A DNA stretch of 64,000 bases. It comes from Limnephilus marmoratus. Its lineage: Eukaryota; Arthropoda; Insecta; Trichoptera; Limnephilidae. The stretch covers positions 52,907,819-52,971,818 of the forward strand of contig OU862908.1 of assembly GCA_917880885.1 (NCBI GenBank). The letters run 5' to 3'. The translations under genes were made by a program, and so were the position numbers. Shown here one piece after another: positions 1 through 10,842 of the stretch. The notes below the pieces were generated by a model, which had not been told where the DNA came from, made no database searches, and worked only from the letters and a program-made list of their open reading frames with translations. How positions within the stretch are numbered: position 1 is the stretch's first letter; every line of letters starts with the position of its first letter.

Positions 1-333
1 TTAAATTTTAATTCGTAATCATCAATTTTAAGGCTCAGAAATTCTACGGATTTTACTAAATCCCGTATCTCCGATTTAAATGTATTATTTAACTCACAGA
101 ATTTGGCTTCTATGCGACTTAACGCATCAGATTCTTCCGCTTGTGTTTTCTTTGGTGGCATTGTATGGTTGTTTTTTTTTTATATATTTAGCGAAACTGA
201 TAAATTCAAGTTATTTTGTCGATAAAATTGGTGATTGATAACACTTTATATTGATATATTTTACTTAATTTCAATATTTAGTTGAAAATTTCGTTTCGTG
301 ACAGTTCAAGACCATAGATAATTATAATTATTT
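1..333. other. AT-rich sequence, nothing recognised
   Basis: No convincing coding sequence, tRNA or known repeat is visible. A short minus-strand run of sense codons near the left edge could be the end of something outside the window, but I cannot identify it. Confidence 0.3.
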
Positions 334-558
334 GACCTTTCCAGCAAGACTCTCTCGACTCATCGCCTTGCACTGCAATTGGAAGGATTGATTCATACGT
401 CCTTACTCTTGGACACACTGCCACCCAGATTCCTACCCATCCCTCATACCTTTTACCTTCCCAGAAGTTCCTATCCTTCCCTTCCTTAAAACGACCCTCC
501 ACACGGCAATCCCCTAAGATGATATAGGCTTTTAGTGTGGAGCTATTGTGAAAAAAAA
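334..558 (+). repeat. SINE-2 copy, 3' half with A-tail
   Basis: This is the 3' half of a short interspersed family found at least eleven times in the window. It ends in the family tail (GTGTGGAGCTATTGTG followed by an A-run). The usual terminal hairpin made of CCCTGAGG and CCTCAGGG is mostly lost here. The same sequence and its downstream flank recur at 32.2-32.7 kb, so this copy sits in a duplicated block. The long minus-strand ORF across it is not a gene. Confidence 0.75.
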
Positions 559-666
559 CCTTCAATATTTGTGTACAAATATTTTAATTTTAAAAATGAA
601 AAGGAACGTTGTATATTTTTAAGACTTTTATTGTGGTTGTTAATAAAACCAATGAGATTTTTTTGG

Positions 667-1014
667 TTTTTTTTTTTTTTTTTACATGAGCTCCACACAG
701 GAGGCCCTGAGGAAAATAATTTCCCTCAGGGCCTATGTCATCTTTGGGGATGCTGTGTGGAGGGTTTATTTAAAGGAAAGGAAGGAGAGGAGAATTCTGT
801 GAAGGAAAAGGGTTTAAGGGGTGGGTTGGAATCTGGGGTTTAGTGTGTCCTGGACATCCGCCTCCAAGACCTAGACAAACCTCACCCTATGAACCCGGGC
901 ACCTCTGCTAAATCGCCAAACGTAGCGAACCACTTGGGTTGACCTATGACAGAGGTGTTGGTTATCCATTAACGGTTCCCGGGGCGGCGGTACCCAATCC
1001 CGCCTCCCAAATTT
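667..1014 (-). mobile_element. SINE-2 copy inserted in duplicated block
   Basis: Minus-strand copy. The T-run at 667-683 is its A-tail, followed by the terminal hairpin (CCTGAGGAAA...TTTCCCTCAGG), the shared LINE tail and the 5' part ending at CCGCCTCCCAAATTTG. The middle of the family (about 100 bp, seen in other copies) is missing. The paralogous block at 32.5 kb lacks this insertion, so it acts as an empty site. Confidence 0.8.
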
Positions 1015-1898
1015 GACTTTGACTGTATTTGACTTTCAAGTTTTCTTTTTCTAGTTAGCTTGCATTTTTGAAGTAGAGTCGCGTAGTATTGCTTCTGAAT
1101 GTGAATCCGATAACCGAGAACAGTGTTTGTTTTCTCGATAATTCAGAAATGAAAAAGCCTGCTCACTAATATAGGTACTACCAAACATAGTAATAATTTG
1201 CTCATTTTAACTCCTTGTAGTTTTCAGAAGGCAAACCTCCATAGTAATCCACTAAGTTTTTTCTGTGAAAGCCATTTTAAGTGTGGTATTTTTTTATTTA
1301 ATTTATAATTTTATTTATTTTAGGAAAAGTTGACAGAAAATTTGAGATTCCAAAATAAAACAATGAAAAGATAGTTAATTAAGCCAATTATGAACTTTAT
1401 CACATTGCAAACCTACCGTGTTGATTTGCAAATCTCTCCCTCCTCGCTGTCCCTTCGCTCCCTTTCTCACTCCCTTTTACTCCGTTGTGTTGTGCATGAT
1501 ATCGTCCGTCTCGTGCGTTGCGGCGAGAATCTTGTGGGCCGCACCAAAACGCCTCGCGGGGCGCAGGTTGCCGACCCATGATTCAAATGGTCAACTTAAT
1601 ATTGAGGTTTTGGTCGGCTCTAAAGTTTTCTGTCGGCAAATAGTCAGTTGAGCAGCCACATGCGGTCAACAAGTAGAACAAGATTAATCAGCAAACAATT
1701 AAAATTTTAATTATTTAAAATTTGAATTTTCATTTTTATTTCTATTTTTCTTTAAAACATGATTTTTTTTTCTTTATTTTCACTTACTTTTATGTATTTC
1801 TTATTTTTATTTAGTATATTTAATTATCTGTTTGAATAAAATAGTATTTTTTAATTCCTATTTAAAATATTAAACGCATGACTACCACAACACATGGG
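1015..1898. other. No gene; flank of duplicated block and AT-rich DNA
   Basis: Apart from the patches shared with 32.5-32.8 kb, I see no coding signal. The two overlapping plus-strand ORFs at 1390-1651 cover a locally GC-richer stretch but resemble no protein I know. Confidence 0.35.
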
Positions 1899-2010
1899 TA
1901 TTAGTGGTGGCTCAGTTTATAACAAAAATACAAAGAACAATACAATGCAACGTTTAAAGTAAAAGTCAATCAGCATTGTGCTATTGAAAGTGCATACATA
2001 TAAATTGGTC
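1899..2010 (+). repeat. Single unit of a ~115-bp dispersed repeat
   Basis: This matches the units tandemly arranged at 4190-4540. The shared words are GTGGTGGCT, TTTATAACAAAAATACAAA, AAGTCAATCAGCATTGT and GAAAGTGCATAC. Confidence 0.75.
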
Positions 2011-2121
2011 ATTATTATTATTATTATTAGCCCAGTGTGGTAGCCAAAAAAAAAACAAAAAATCCGTAACCAATAAAATTTTTTGAAATAAAAATAAATA
2101 AAAAATATCAACCCCTAACCT

Positions 2122-2371
2122 ATAAATCTATCCCTGTGCAAGGCGATGTTTCAAGAGAATCCTGCTGCAGAGATCAAAACGTTTTCCTGAACCAATTTCT
2201 ACCAATTCGGCCTGCCACTCAGTTGGTGGGCGGACGCATCCCCCGCCAAGTCCCGGACAAATCTCACCCTATGAACCCGCTGAGTCATCAAACTTAGCAA
2301 ACCACTTGGAGTGACCTGTGGCAGAGGTGTTGGTTACCCAACGGCGGTACCCATACCCGCCTCCCAAATTG
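2122..2371 (-). mobile_element. SINE-2 copy, 5' part without tail
   Basis: Minus-strand copy containing the central and 5' portions (CAGTTGGTGGGCGGACGCATC, GGCAGAGGTGTTGGTTA, CCGCCTCCCAAATT). It lacks the 3' hairpin and A-tail, so it is a remnant. Confidence 0.75.
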
Positions 2372-2667
2372 ATTTACGAATAACTTAATCAGATATTTTC
2401 AGTCCCTCTGCTTTAAGAGACAATGAAAGAGTAGGTTGTTCCATCCTCCCTCTGGCACCATTGAGTAAAAATATTACCTACACCAAGAGCGTTTTAGTAG
2501 GATGTATTTATTTTTAACTTTCAGTTAATATTAAATTGCTGATTTTTTATTACCCCACCAATACCTCATCGCAACAACGATTGTCAAATAATTCAAGATT
2601 GTTTAATTTAGTCAAAAGATATAATTATATTACTATTAACGTCTTCTTAGTGAGGTAGGTATGTAGA

Positions 2668-3102
2668 TTTTTTTAATTAGTTCTGCTTTGGGGATTTAAT
2701 TTTTCTCAGGGCCGATGTCATGCTGTGGAAATGCTGTGGGGAAGGTCTTTTTAGGAAAGGAAAGAGAGGAAGTTGTGGAAAGTACAAATGTATAAGTGTT
2801 GGGTGAAATCTGGAGGTCAGTGTGTCCAAGATTAACGGACGTATTATAAATTCATCCCTACCACTTCGGTGCAAGGCGATGTTCCGAGAGAGTCCAGCTG
2901 GAGGAAAAGGTCTCCCTCAACCAGTCTCTCCCGATCCGCCCTGCCTCAGTTGGTGGGCAGACGCATCTGTCTCCATGACCCGAATGAACCTCACATCATT
3001 AACACTGGCATCTCAGCTAAGTCAGGGGTGACCTATGGCAGAGGCATATTATCCAATCCAACGAATGTTTCCTGGGGCGCTGGCGCTGGTAGGCGGGGTT
3101 AC
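2668..3102 (-). mobile_element. SINE-2 copy, nearly full length
   Basis: Minus-strand copy running from a T-rich tail and degraded hairpin (TTTTTCTCAGGGCC) through the CTGTGGGGAAGG region to the 5' part. It includes the central segment absent from the copy at 667, so it is one of the longest in the window. The ORFs on both strands here are chance reading frames. Confidence 0.75.
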
Positions 3103-4189
3103 GGAATAATAATTTCATCAATGTTTAACAGTATCTAAGTATGTAGGTATTACATTAAAAAATAAAACAATATTGGAAGAGAATCAATCCCCAAGAAGCA
3201 ATATAATATAAGCAACAACATCATATTTTAGCATTTAATTATACCCATCTACTATTTACATAAATTGTACCAATATAGTCAGCATTTAGAAGGCTCCTCT
3301 AAAATTTCCTATAATTAAAAAGTAGTTGTTTGGGGTGCCAACTAGCCAAAGGCGTCATTTTTATGTGGTTAATGTTGTAAAGGTGCACGAAGGAATAATA
3401 TGGCAAGGTGCACGCTTTGTAGTTTAATAGCTTTATTGCCAGGGGAGCTCCGGGCCCGCTAAAGCCTTCCTCGAAACGGGGTCAAGCTAAAACAAAACAA
3501 AAAACAACGAAAAGGTTGTATTCTAACATACGTTGTGTTTTTACTCACACACAATATTAAACTTTAGCATTATTTTGGCCAGACTTGAAGGGTCGCTTCT
3601 TCAGGTGTTTATTTTAATGTTTTCTCCATCGCGTCAGTTGACAGTTTTAACAGCCAATATTATAATGATAATGGCTTTTATCGATTACTGATCAGAATTT
3701 ATTTAACGCAGGTAGGCCTAAAACACATTAATACTTTGAACGTTTAACGTCGTACATTATGTGTAATAAATCGTCACCTTTGGTGATATTTTATTATAAA
3801 TAAATTTATTTGAAGTTCATGATAATGTGAAAGGCGGACTTGGTTAAAATATATTAGAATTTTTGGTAACAAATTTGTTTTTTCCATGTTTTTGGGTATT
3901 AAATTTCGCCTGAATTTTACTCTAATAATTTACTCAGCATCTATCATAAAATACATTAATTACCCAACGTATTCAATAGTTTTGAGCCAAAAAATATATT
4001 ATTATAATAATTAAGATATGTTAGTTGATGTTAATTTAAATACGCAATATGAAAATATATATTTAATATATGTAACTATTTATTTTACTAAACCATTTAG
4101 TGGTCAGTGGTTGATAAGTCAGTGGTCAGCGGCATCACGTTTGGGTCCCACCCAGGAGTGTGCTATGTCTGTCTCACTAGGAACTCGTG
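3103..4189. other. AT-rich intergenic DNA
   Basis: No gene is recognised. The stretch includes a direct repeat of AAGGTGCACG near 3380-3415 and a possible Penelope-type tail on the minus strand near 3580-3605 (CCTGAAGAAGCGACCCTTC). The latter is too weak to call. Confidence 0.3.
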
Positions 4190-4540
4190 TGCTGAGAGAA
4201 GGCACAGTTTATATCAAAAATTCAAACAACAACGCAATATTACGTTTAAATTACAATACAATCAGCATCCTACATTAGAAATGCACACTTATAGGTGAAG
4301 GCGCAGTTTATTAAATAATCGTTTATAACAAAAATACAAATAACAACACTACGTTATGTTTAAAATAAAGTAAAAGACAATCAGCATTGTACCACTGGAA
4401 ATGCATACTCGTAGTGGTGGCTGAATTTACTACGAAAGCACTTTATAACAAAAATACAAAGAACAACATAATGTTACGTTTAAAATAAAAGTCAATCAGC
4501 ATTGTACCGTTGAAAGTGCATACTTTTATACTGGTTTTTG
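4190..4540 (+). repeat. Three tandem units of the ~115-bp repeat
   Basis: Three diverged units in a row, marked by AATCAGCAT at about 4260, 4379 and 4493. The spacing is therefore 114-119 bp. A fourth unit lies alone at 1899-2010. There is no coding potential. Confidence 0.75.
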
Positions 4541-4611
4541 ATAAAATCTTTGATGTTAGATCTGTCTTGGCTGATGATCCAATACTTAGTGTCTTATTTA
4601 TCTTTATCTTT

Positions 4612-5751
4612 ACTAAATATAAATGAAGTCGTCCATGCTGTAATTTTTTTAATGTAATAAAATTAATGTTTGGTTCTGAAACAGATTAAAAAATTAAATC
4701 CATATTCCCAAGTACTTCATTCATTAATTTATTCCTTTATTTCCCTCCTCTCCTTTAAGTCCCTACTTAGTTACTTCAAAAGGAAAATAAGAAGATGTTT
4801 TCACACCTAGGTGGAACTTATTTCCAAATTGGGACAAAAATTTAAAATTAGACACTCTTTTTTGTTGTGTTGAAAAATCGAAGTGACATCAAGTGACATC
4901 GGTCACATCTCGCCATTGAAATCTCGCCAAAAATCGCAAAATTACTTATCAATCCCGAAGTGTCGGTACTTTTGATCTTCGTTGTGCCGTTATTGTGGGA
5001 AGCTGCCAGCACCAGGATCGATCCTGAAACAGTGAAGGAAGCCATCAAAGAACTTATTCCTTCCATCTCCAATTCCTGAGATAATTGTTTCAAAACGCAA
5101 TCTTGTACTAGCATAATTTAGATTTACCGTCTATATCTCTCTCGTGTCGCGGCATCAGTCGTGACAATTAGAATTATAAAGTTTTAGTTTCGAAAAAAAT
5201 CTTAATAACACATTTTTATAGCATCGTTTTTGTGAAAATTTACTTCCAATTTCCTACTAAGTACCTACCTAAAGGCTTACTATGAAGTAAATTTTTTTTT
5301 GTAATTTTTTTACTGCATATCAAAGATTTAGTTTCCAAAAAATTCTGAAGAATACATTTTTAGGGTAAGACGGTAGATACTTAGTAGGTACTTTGTTGAA
5401 ATTTTTAACAAAAACGACGCTATAAAAATGTATTATTCAGAATATTTTCGTTAACTAAAAATTTATAAATGTAATTTTATTACATTAAAAAAATTACAGC
5501 GCGCTTAGATCTTTAAACTACCCAACAGATTTTCATGCGGTTTTCACCAATAGATAGAGTGATTCATGAGGAAGGTTTTTAGGTTTGTAATTTGTCAAGG
5601 TTTTGTGTAAATTGGTTGAAATACATAATATATCTGGCCAAGCCGGCAGCGGGCAGTGGGCTGACAAACGGGCGGTTTGGATTTGATTTAACAGATGGCA
5701 TTGGTTATAAAGGTTTCATTAGCCACAGCAACGTGTTGCTGTGTCTGCTAG
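4612..5751 (+). mobile_element. Helitron-like non-autonomous element, interrupted
   Basis: The right end carries a Helitron 3' signature. It has a 16-nt hairpin with a 7-bp stem (CAGCAAC/GTTGCTG, 5726-5741), a six-base spacer, then CTAG at 5748-5751 followed by T. The body (TTTTCACCAATAGATAGAGT; the purine-rich GGCAGCGGGCAG run) recurs at 16.5, 34.9 and 35.1 kb. The left end (ATAAATGAAGTCG) matches the start of the 34.9-kb copy, but the two halves are separated by the fold-back insertion at 4637-5500. No Rep/helicase coding is present. Confidence 0.65.
4637..5500. mobile_element. Fold-back insertion with 29-bp perfect inverted ends
   Basis: The outer ends are perfect 29-bp inverted repeats (4637-4665 and 5472-5500). 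An imperfect inner inverted repeat lies at about 5190-5270 against 5380-5455. The insert separates the two halves of a Helitron-like element. I see no transposase and no certain target-site duplication. Confidence 0.6.
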
Positions 5752-5984
5752 TATAAAATAAGGCGTTCTGTCTAATTGCCAGTGGACGTGCATATTGCAA
5801 AGTAGCATAAAATTCTTTGGCCAAAAGTTGTTTTAGCGAAAGGAATAAGTAAGAAATAAATGAATAAGTAAGAGATTATGCTTTATTTCTAATTTCTCAA
5901 GCAGTTTGGACATTGTCAAAAGCAGTTGTCTAATGTCTTTAATCTAGTTGCCTAATTTCCAAAATACGGATTTGACGAAGGTTG

Positions 5985-7430
5985 CATCATACTCGTAGAC
6001 CGTCTCATTGTCCGTCTCCGTCCATAGTGCCCTCTGGTTGGAAAAAAGCGGTTATCCATCCTATTCCAAAGAAGGGTGACCGCTCCAACCCGGCCAACTA
6101 CCGCCCCATAGCGATCACATCAGTTCTGTCTAAGGTGATGGAACGTGTGATCAACGACAAACTGCTCACATACCTCGAGAAGAACAAAATTATTAACGAC
6201 CGTCAATACGGATTCCGTCGGAACCGCTCGTGCGGTGATCTTCTCGCGTATGTGACGCATGTTTGGGGGCGATGCCTGGAACGTTTCGGTGAGACCCAAA
6301 CGGTTGCACTGGACATCTCCAAGGCCTTTGACCGGGTTTGGCACCGAGGACTTGTCAACAAACTGCATTCTTACGGACTTCCCGCATCCTTGTGTAGGTG
6401 GATTGCCGACTTCTTGAGGGGGAGGTCGATTCAGACGGTAGTCGATGGTTTCACCTCTTCCTCACACTCGATAAATGCTGGCGTCCCGCAGGGATCGGTT
6501 CTGTCTCCAACTTTATTTTTGTTGCACATCAATGACCTTTTGTCATGTGCACCAATTCACTGTTATGCGGACGACAGTACAGTTCATGATAGCTTTTTGT
6601 TTGACAAGCCCCCAAAGGGCTCATAAACTCCAACAGCTCGTAGGGCTTTGAAGCAAAGAATGGACGGCTACCTCGAGAGTGTTTTCTCTTGGGGTAAAAA
6701 TAATCTCGTTGAATTTAATATTTCAAAGACCCAATCTTGTCTGATTACGTCCAAAAGGGATCGAAATGAAAATCTAGTCTCTTTCAACGGAAGCAATCTT
6801 CCGAACAGGCCCTCCATTGATATGCTTGGTGTAACCCTAAGTGACCAGCTCAGGTATGGGGGCTCCATCGAAGCCAGAGTAAAGCTAGCCTCCCAAAAAC
6901 TGGGCGTACTGTACAGGGCCCGCAGATACTTTAATAGTACACAACTGCTAACCCTGTAAAAATCGCAAGTGCGCCCCACGGTTGAATTTGGCAGCCACCT
7001 CTGGTCTGGAGCTCCAAAATACCTGAAAAATACCCTCGACTCTGTGCAGAAACGGGCGGTCCGTTTGATAGATTCTCCCATCTTAACAGACGGATTGCAA
7101 TCTTTAGAGCACAGGCGTCGGGTGGGAATGCTATCCTTGTTCTACCGGTATTACAATGGAAGATGCTCCGAGGAACTAGCATCATTGATCCCTTCGGCAC
7201 CGGTGCATAGTCGGGAAACACGCCAAACGCGTGCCCAACATTTGTACACAGTTGACATTTGTCACATGAGAACGGGTCGTTTCTTCGACTCATTCTTGTG
7301 TTCAACAGCTCGGCTGTGGAATGATTTGCCGGCCTCTGTGTTTCCTCCTTCCTACAACATGGGTCTCTTCAAGACCAATGTTCATTCCTTCCTCTCCTCA
7401 AAAAGACCCTCCACACAGCATCCCAGATGA
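5985..7430 (+). pseudogene. Reverse transcriptase of Jockey-type LINE, two stops
   Basis: One reading frame runs across the whole region and is broken only by two TAA codons, at 6624-6626 and 6957-6959. Visible motifs are NYRPIAITSVLSKVMERV, the first catalytic aspartate in ALDISKAFDRVWHRG, AGVPQGSVLSPTLF, the active-site box CYADDS, MLGVTLSD and the C-terminal region TARLWNDLPASVFPPSYN. These are the order and spacing of a Jockey-clade reverse transcriptase. The protein would copy the element's own RNA at a nicked target, but it lacks the N-terminal endonuclease and is interrupted, so it is inactive. Few other lesions suggest a young insertion. Confidence 0.9.
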
Positions 7431-7500
7431 CATAGGCCCTGAGGGAAATTATTTTCCTCAGGGCCTCCTGTGTGGAGTTAATGTAAAAAAAAAAAAAAAA
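5985..7500 (+). mobile_element. 5'-truncated Jockey-type LINE with A-tail
   Basis: A 3' portion of a non-LTR retrotransposon. It holds the reverse transcriptase from just before finger motif PKKGDRSNPANYRPI through the C-terminus, a short 3' UTR with the hairpin GGCCCTGAGG/CCTCAGGGCC, and an A-run at 7485-7500. Endonuclease and ORF1 are missing, which is typical of 5' truncation. Its last ~90 bp are shared with the SINE-2 family. Confidence 0.9.
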
Positions 7501-8361
7501 TTAGGAATCTACCTTTATTACCACCAAAAATGAAGCTTCACCAATTTTTTTGAGCTAACACACATTAATTTGCAAAAAATCTATTGTATTAAGAAAATTG
7601 TAAAAACAAGAAAAAATAATAATTATTGTAATATTAGAGCCTCGTAAGCCGCAGCAATATTAAAAGCGGCCACCGCCAAAACAATTATGAACTCCTTCTC
7701 GGTATCGTGGATTGTCGGGGAGGAGATATGCTGGTTAGGAGAGGGCAGTGCCTCATCAAACAATTATTTATATATGGCAGTTATTAAGCATTTAAAACAT
7801 TAAATTCTTATTAATACAATTCTCACGCTCCGAAAGGATTTTCAGAATCGCTGAACATGGCGCCGCGTTTTTTATGGCGAATTATTATGATTTTGTTGCG
7901 ATAATCGTTTAACAATCACTACAAATAATTAAAAATTAAAGCATGATGATCAAATTAAAAAATAATCATTCAGTGAGTCGAATGAACCAGTCATAATTAA
8001 ATGCCTTTCAAAGTCTCATAAATTTATTTTTTTTAATAATTTTTTTAATAAATCCATATTGTATTTTGCTTGCCTTATTAAACGGTCGCGAGTCGGACTG
8101 CTAAAATATTAGCATTTTCAAAGTTTTAACTGAAAAGAATAACTGAATTCGTTTATACTGAGGAATCAAAAAACTAATTTCGGTAGCGTGTCTGTCCTGT
8201 GTAGCTCTGGTTCAAAGAACTAATATTTGCTTTGAATTTAAGGATCATTTTCAAAACTGATACTGATTATGTGAGAAATTCTGAAAAGCGATGAAGTGCC
8301 TACTTAGCAATTATATAATACTTATAATACAAAATTATTTAAATTGTCATTTTCAAACTTT
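7501..8361. other. AT-rich intergenic DNA
   Basis: No gene, RNA or repeat is recognised. Confidence 0.3.
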
Positions 8362-8772
8362 TTTTTTTACAGTGAATACCGCACAAGAATCTCAACTGCT
8401 CCAGTCTGAAGCCAGTGAGACTATGGCATCCCCAATTGGGGTATGTTGTGAGGCTGAAGGTAGTGGGGAAGAGAAGGAGGTGGGGAAGAGGAAGGTTGGG
8501 AAGTACCTGGCTATTCAGATCTGGTCACCAAACACGGATAAAGCCATTTTCAAGCAACGTTTCAATTCTGAATGGTGGTCTTACACCAGGTCGATACTGA
8601 TAGTATCTTCCACTCTGGAACATGCCGCAAATATACTATATATTATTTTAAATGAATTAATTGTGAAATAACACAAATTGACCAAATAAAATTTATTTGC
8701 GCATGCCGGGTTCGAACCCGCGACCTCCGGATTTTTAATCAAGAGTCTTACCTTACCTGGACTACGGAGGTC
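8362..8772 (-). mobile_element. SINE-1, tRNA-derived, full length
   Basis: On the minus strand the element starts with a tRNA-like head (CCTCCGTAGTCCAGGTAAGG, an A-box region) and has a near-perfect pol III B box at 8708-8718 (GGTTCGAACCC). It continues with a pyrimidine-rich body and ends at GTATTCACTG plus A-run (T-run on the plus strand). At least nine related copies are in the window. The long plus-strand ORFs here read the SINE backwards and are not genes. Confidence 0.85.
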
Positions 8773-9044
8773 TGGAAATTATTCTACATAATTCAGACTA
8801 TCCCTTGATTTTTCACCGGTCTGCGCTAGTAAAATAATAATTGGCTAAAGAATAAGTTAAAAATCGGTACCCACTCAATATTTATTTTAATCCAGCGGGA
8901 TTTTTTTACGTGGATAGGCACCGCACAAAATTGCAGTAGGTGTCACGATACTTATCAATGAGGAACCGATTTAACTGGACAAGAGTAACAACTGCTATGT
9001 TGGTACTCTTGTGCAGTTCTTGTACTGCCATTGTAAGTGTGATT

Positions 9045-9220
9045 TCCCCATTTAGGGTATTTGGTGAGGTTGAATGTAGTGGGGAGGGAAAGCAGATGGG
9101 ATAGATGAAGGTGGGGAAATACCTGGCTATTCAGATCAGGTCATCAAATACGGCTAAAACCATATCAAGCAACGTTTCGATTCTAACGGAAGTCTTTCAA
9201 CAGGGCTATACGGTCTACCA
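9045..9220 (-). mobile_element. SINE-1 fragment
   Basis: Matches the SINE-1 body (ACCTGGCTATTCAGATC on the plus strand). Both the tRNA-like head and the tail are missing. Confidence 0.7.
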
Positions 9221-9242
9221 TACTACATGAGAAATACCTAGG

Positions 9243-9400
9243 TATGAAAATTTATTTATTTATTTATTTATTGAAAAAAATAAGAAGTACATGAGAAACA
9301 TAAGCTGCATATCTCACTAGGGCATTCCTGTATCGAGATATGCAGTTTTACATTGTAATTTAAACAAAAAACATACATATGAACTAAATAAAAATATAAT
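9243..9400 (-). mobile_element. LINE 3' end with (TAAA)n tail
   Basis: The plus strand shows a TTTA repeat (tail) followed by the hairpin region GCATATCTCACTAGGGC ... CTGTATCGAGATATGC. The same kind of hairpin closes the full LINE at 63.6 kb, so this is a 3'-terminal fragment of that lineage on the minus strand. Confidence 0.65.
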
Positions 9401-9417
9401 TATAAACCTACAAAAAA

Positions 9418-9492
9418 ATATAACAATAAGCAAATTAAAGATAACATAACAATAAGCAAATTAGATACTATAACAATAAGCAAATTAAAAAG
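9418..9492 (+). repeat. Short tandem repeat, three units
   Basis: TAACAATAAGCAAATTA occurs three times at 24-26 bp spacing. Confidence 0.75.
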
Positions 9493-9817
9493 TACATAAT
9501 AATATTTATATAAGTTAAGTTATTAAATTTTAAATTACACGAACAAAGAGTATAAATGAAAACGTGTTAAATTTAATGAATCGTCCGTCTTAGTATTTTA
9601 CACAAGATTCTATTACAAAATCAGAAATCAGTGAATAGATTATGAGAAATCGTCTTTGCAACCATTGACATCCTTTATCCCAGAACAAGGTAAAGTGAAG
9701 TTAGAACTCTGTTCAATCAAAGTGACGAAACGTGCTGGAAGATGAAAATAATTACGAAAAAATCGTTGTCGTACAATAACGTATTCCTACAAACAAATGG
9801 TGACGAATCCGTGAGCG

Positions 9818-9984
9818 CAAGCTAGCGTACCTGTCATTAGATAATTTCATCATTTTATTTTAACGAAGTAATAAATTTTTGCACCGAGATCCGGATCACA
9901 AGCTAGCGTACCTGTCATTAGATAATTTCGTATCATTTTATTTTAACGAAGTAATAAATTTTTGCACCGAGATCCGGATCACAA
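9818..9984 (+). repeat. 81-bp tandem duplication
   Basis: Two nearly identical copies in direct orientation, starting at 9818 and 9899 (CAAGCTAGCGTACCTGTC each). They differ mainly by a three-base indel, so the duplication is recent. Confidence 0.85.
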
Positions 9985-10544
9985 GTAAATATTAACCAAA
10001 CATAAACAAATTAATAATACCTATTATTCTTCTTCGCCATCCCACGTTGATTAGGCAGCTGTCAGGTGTTTTATGATGCGAACTCCTAAACGAGTGTTAT
10101 ACATTCTAAGGAACGTTTAATCTAATTTTTGGACACCATTCGTAAGATATTGGGTGTACTAAGAACTAAGGACCTACCCACTACCTATATAAACCATAAA
10201 ATTTACAGGAAAATACGTAGCTCTTCCATCACCTCTAGAAATATCATTGTATTGAAATTGAATATTATGGAGGTACCAGTAGTGGTGTTCTGTGTTAACA
10301 ATATTTTAAAATTAAATCAATAGGTTTAAAATAAAATGATTAAATTAATAGCAGACTAATCTTATCGAAAGCATCACATGCGACTCTACACAAATGTATA
10401 GTGCTGTGACTGGAAAATCGCCCTCTGTGATCCAACTTTATTAGTACAGCTTTAGAGGGTATATTAAAAGATTTTTTTGGTAATGGAAATAAATAATACG
10501 ATTTGGAATTAACATTTCATAAATGACTTCGTCCGGTTCACTAT
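9985..10544. other. No feature recognised
   Basis: AT-rich sequence. The 64-codon ORF at 10129 has no recognisable similarity. Confidence 0.3.
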
Positions 10545-10842
10545 TTATTGGTTAATCAACACCTCTGCCATAGGTCGTTCAAGGGGTTTGCTACGTTTGG
10601 TGACTTAACAGGGTTCATGGGGTGACGTTTGTCCAGATATTGGCGGCGATGCATCTGCCCACCTCCTGATTGGTGGGCTTGATCAAGAGAGACTGATTGA
10701 GGGAGGTCTTTTGACCTCTCGAGTCGGACTCTCCTGACCCATCATTGCAGGGATGGATTCACACGTTTGTCACTCCTGGACACACTAACCCCCAGATTCC
10801 TACACCCTTGCACCCTTTTCCTTCCCAGAACCTTGTTTGATT
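10545..10842 (+). mobile_element. SINE-2 copy, 3' end lost
   Basis: Plus-strand copy from AATCAACACCTCTGCCATAG through TTCCTACACCCTTGC. It stops before the shared LINE tail. Confidence 0.75.

Larger units (their letters stand above)
334..1590 (+). repeat. Duplicated block, partner at 32187-32780
   Basis: A SINE-2 3' half and several hundred bases of its downstream flank match 32187-32780 in the same orientation. Shared landmarks include GTAGAGTCGCGTAGTATTG, GTTTGTTTTCTCGA and CAATGAGATTTTT. A later shared piece (GTTGCCGACCCATGATT) lies near 1570 and 32760. The copy here is longer because a second SINE-2 (667-1014) and further sequence interrupt it. A weaker third fragment is near 36.8 kb, so the block is probably itself a mobile or dispersed repeat. 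Confidence 0.7.

Noticed and set aside
278..565. 95-codon minus-strand ORF
   Set aside because: It is antisense to a SINE-2 copy and is not preserved in the paralogous block at 32.2 kb.
3580..3610. Third Penelope-type hammerhead tail on the minus strand
   Set aside because: CCTGAAGAAGCGACCCTTC recalls such tails, but no GAAAC core follows at the right distance.
8291..8671. 126-codon plus-strand ORF
   Set aside because: It reads the SINE-1 element in antisense. Other SINE-1 copies do not keep the frame.
9418..9492. CRISPR-like repeat spacing
   Set aside because: The three repeats have short AT-rich spacers, no cas genes are present and the context is eukaryotic. It is a simple tandem repeat.
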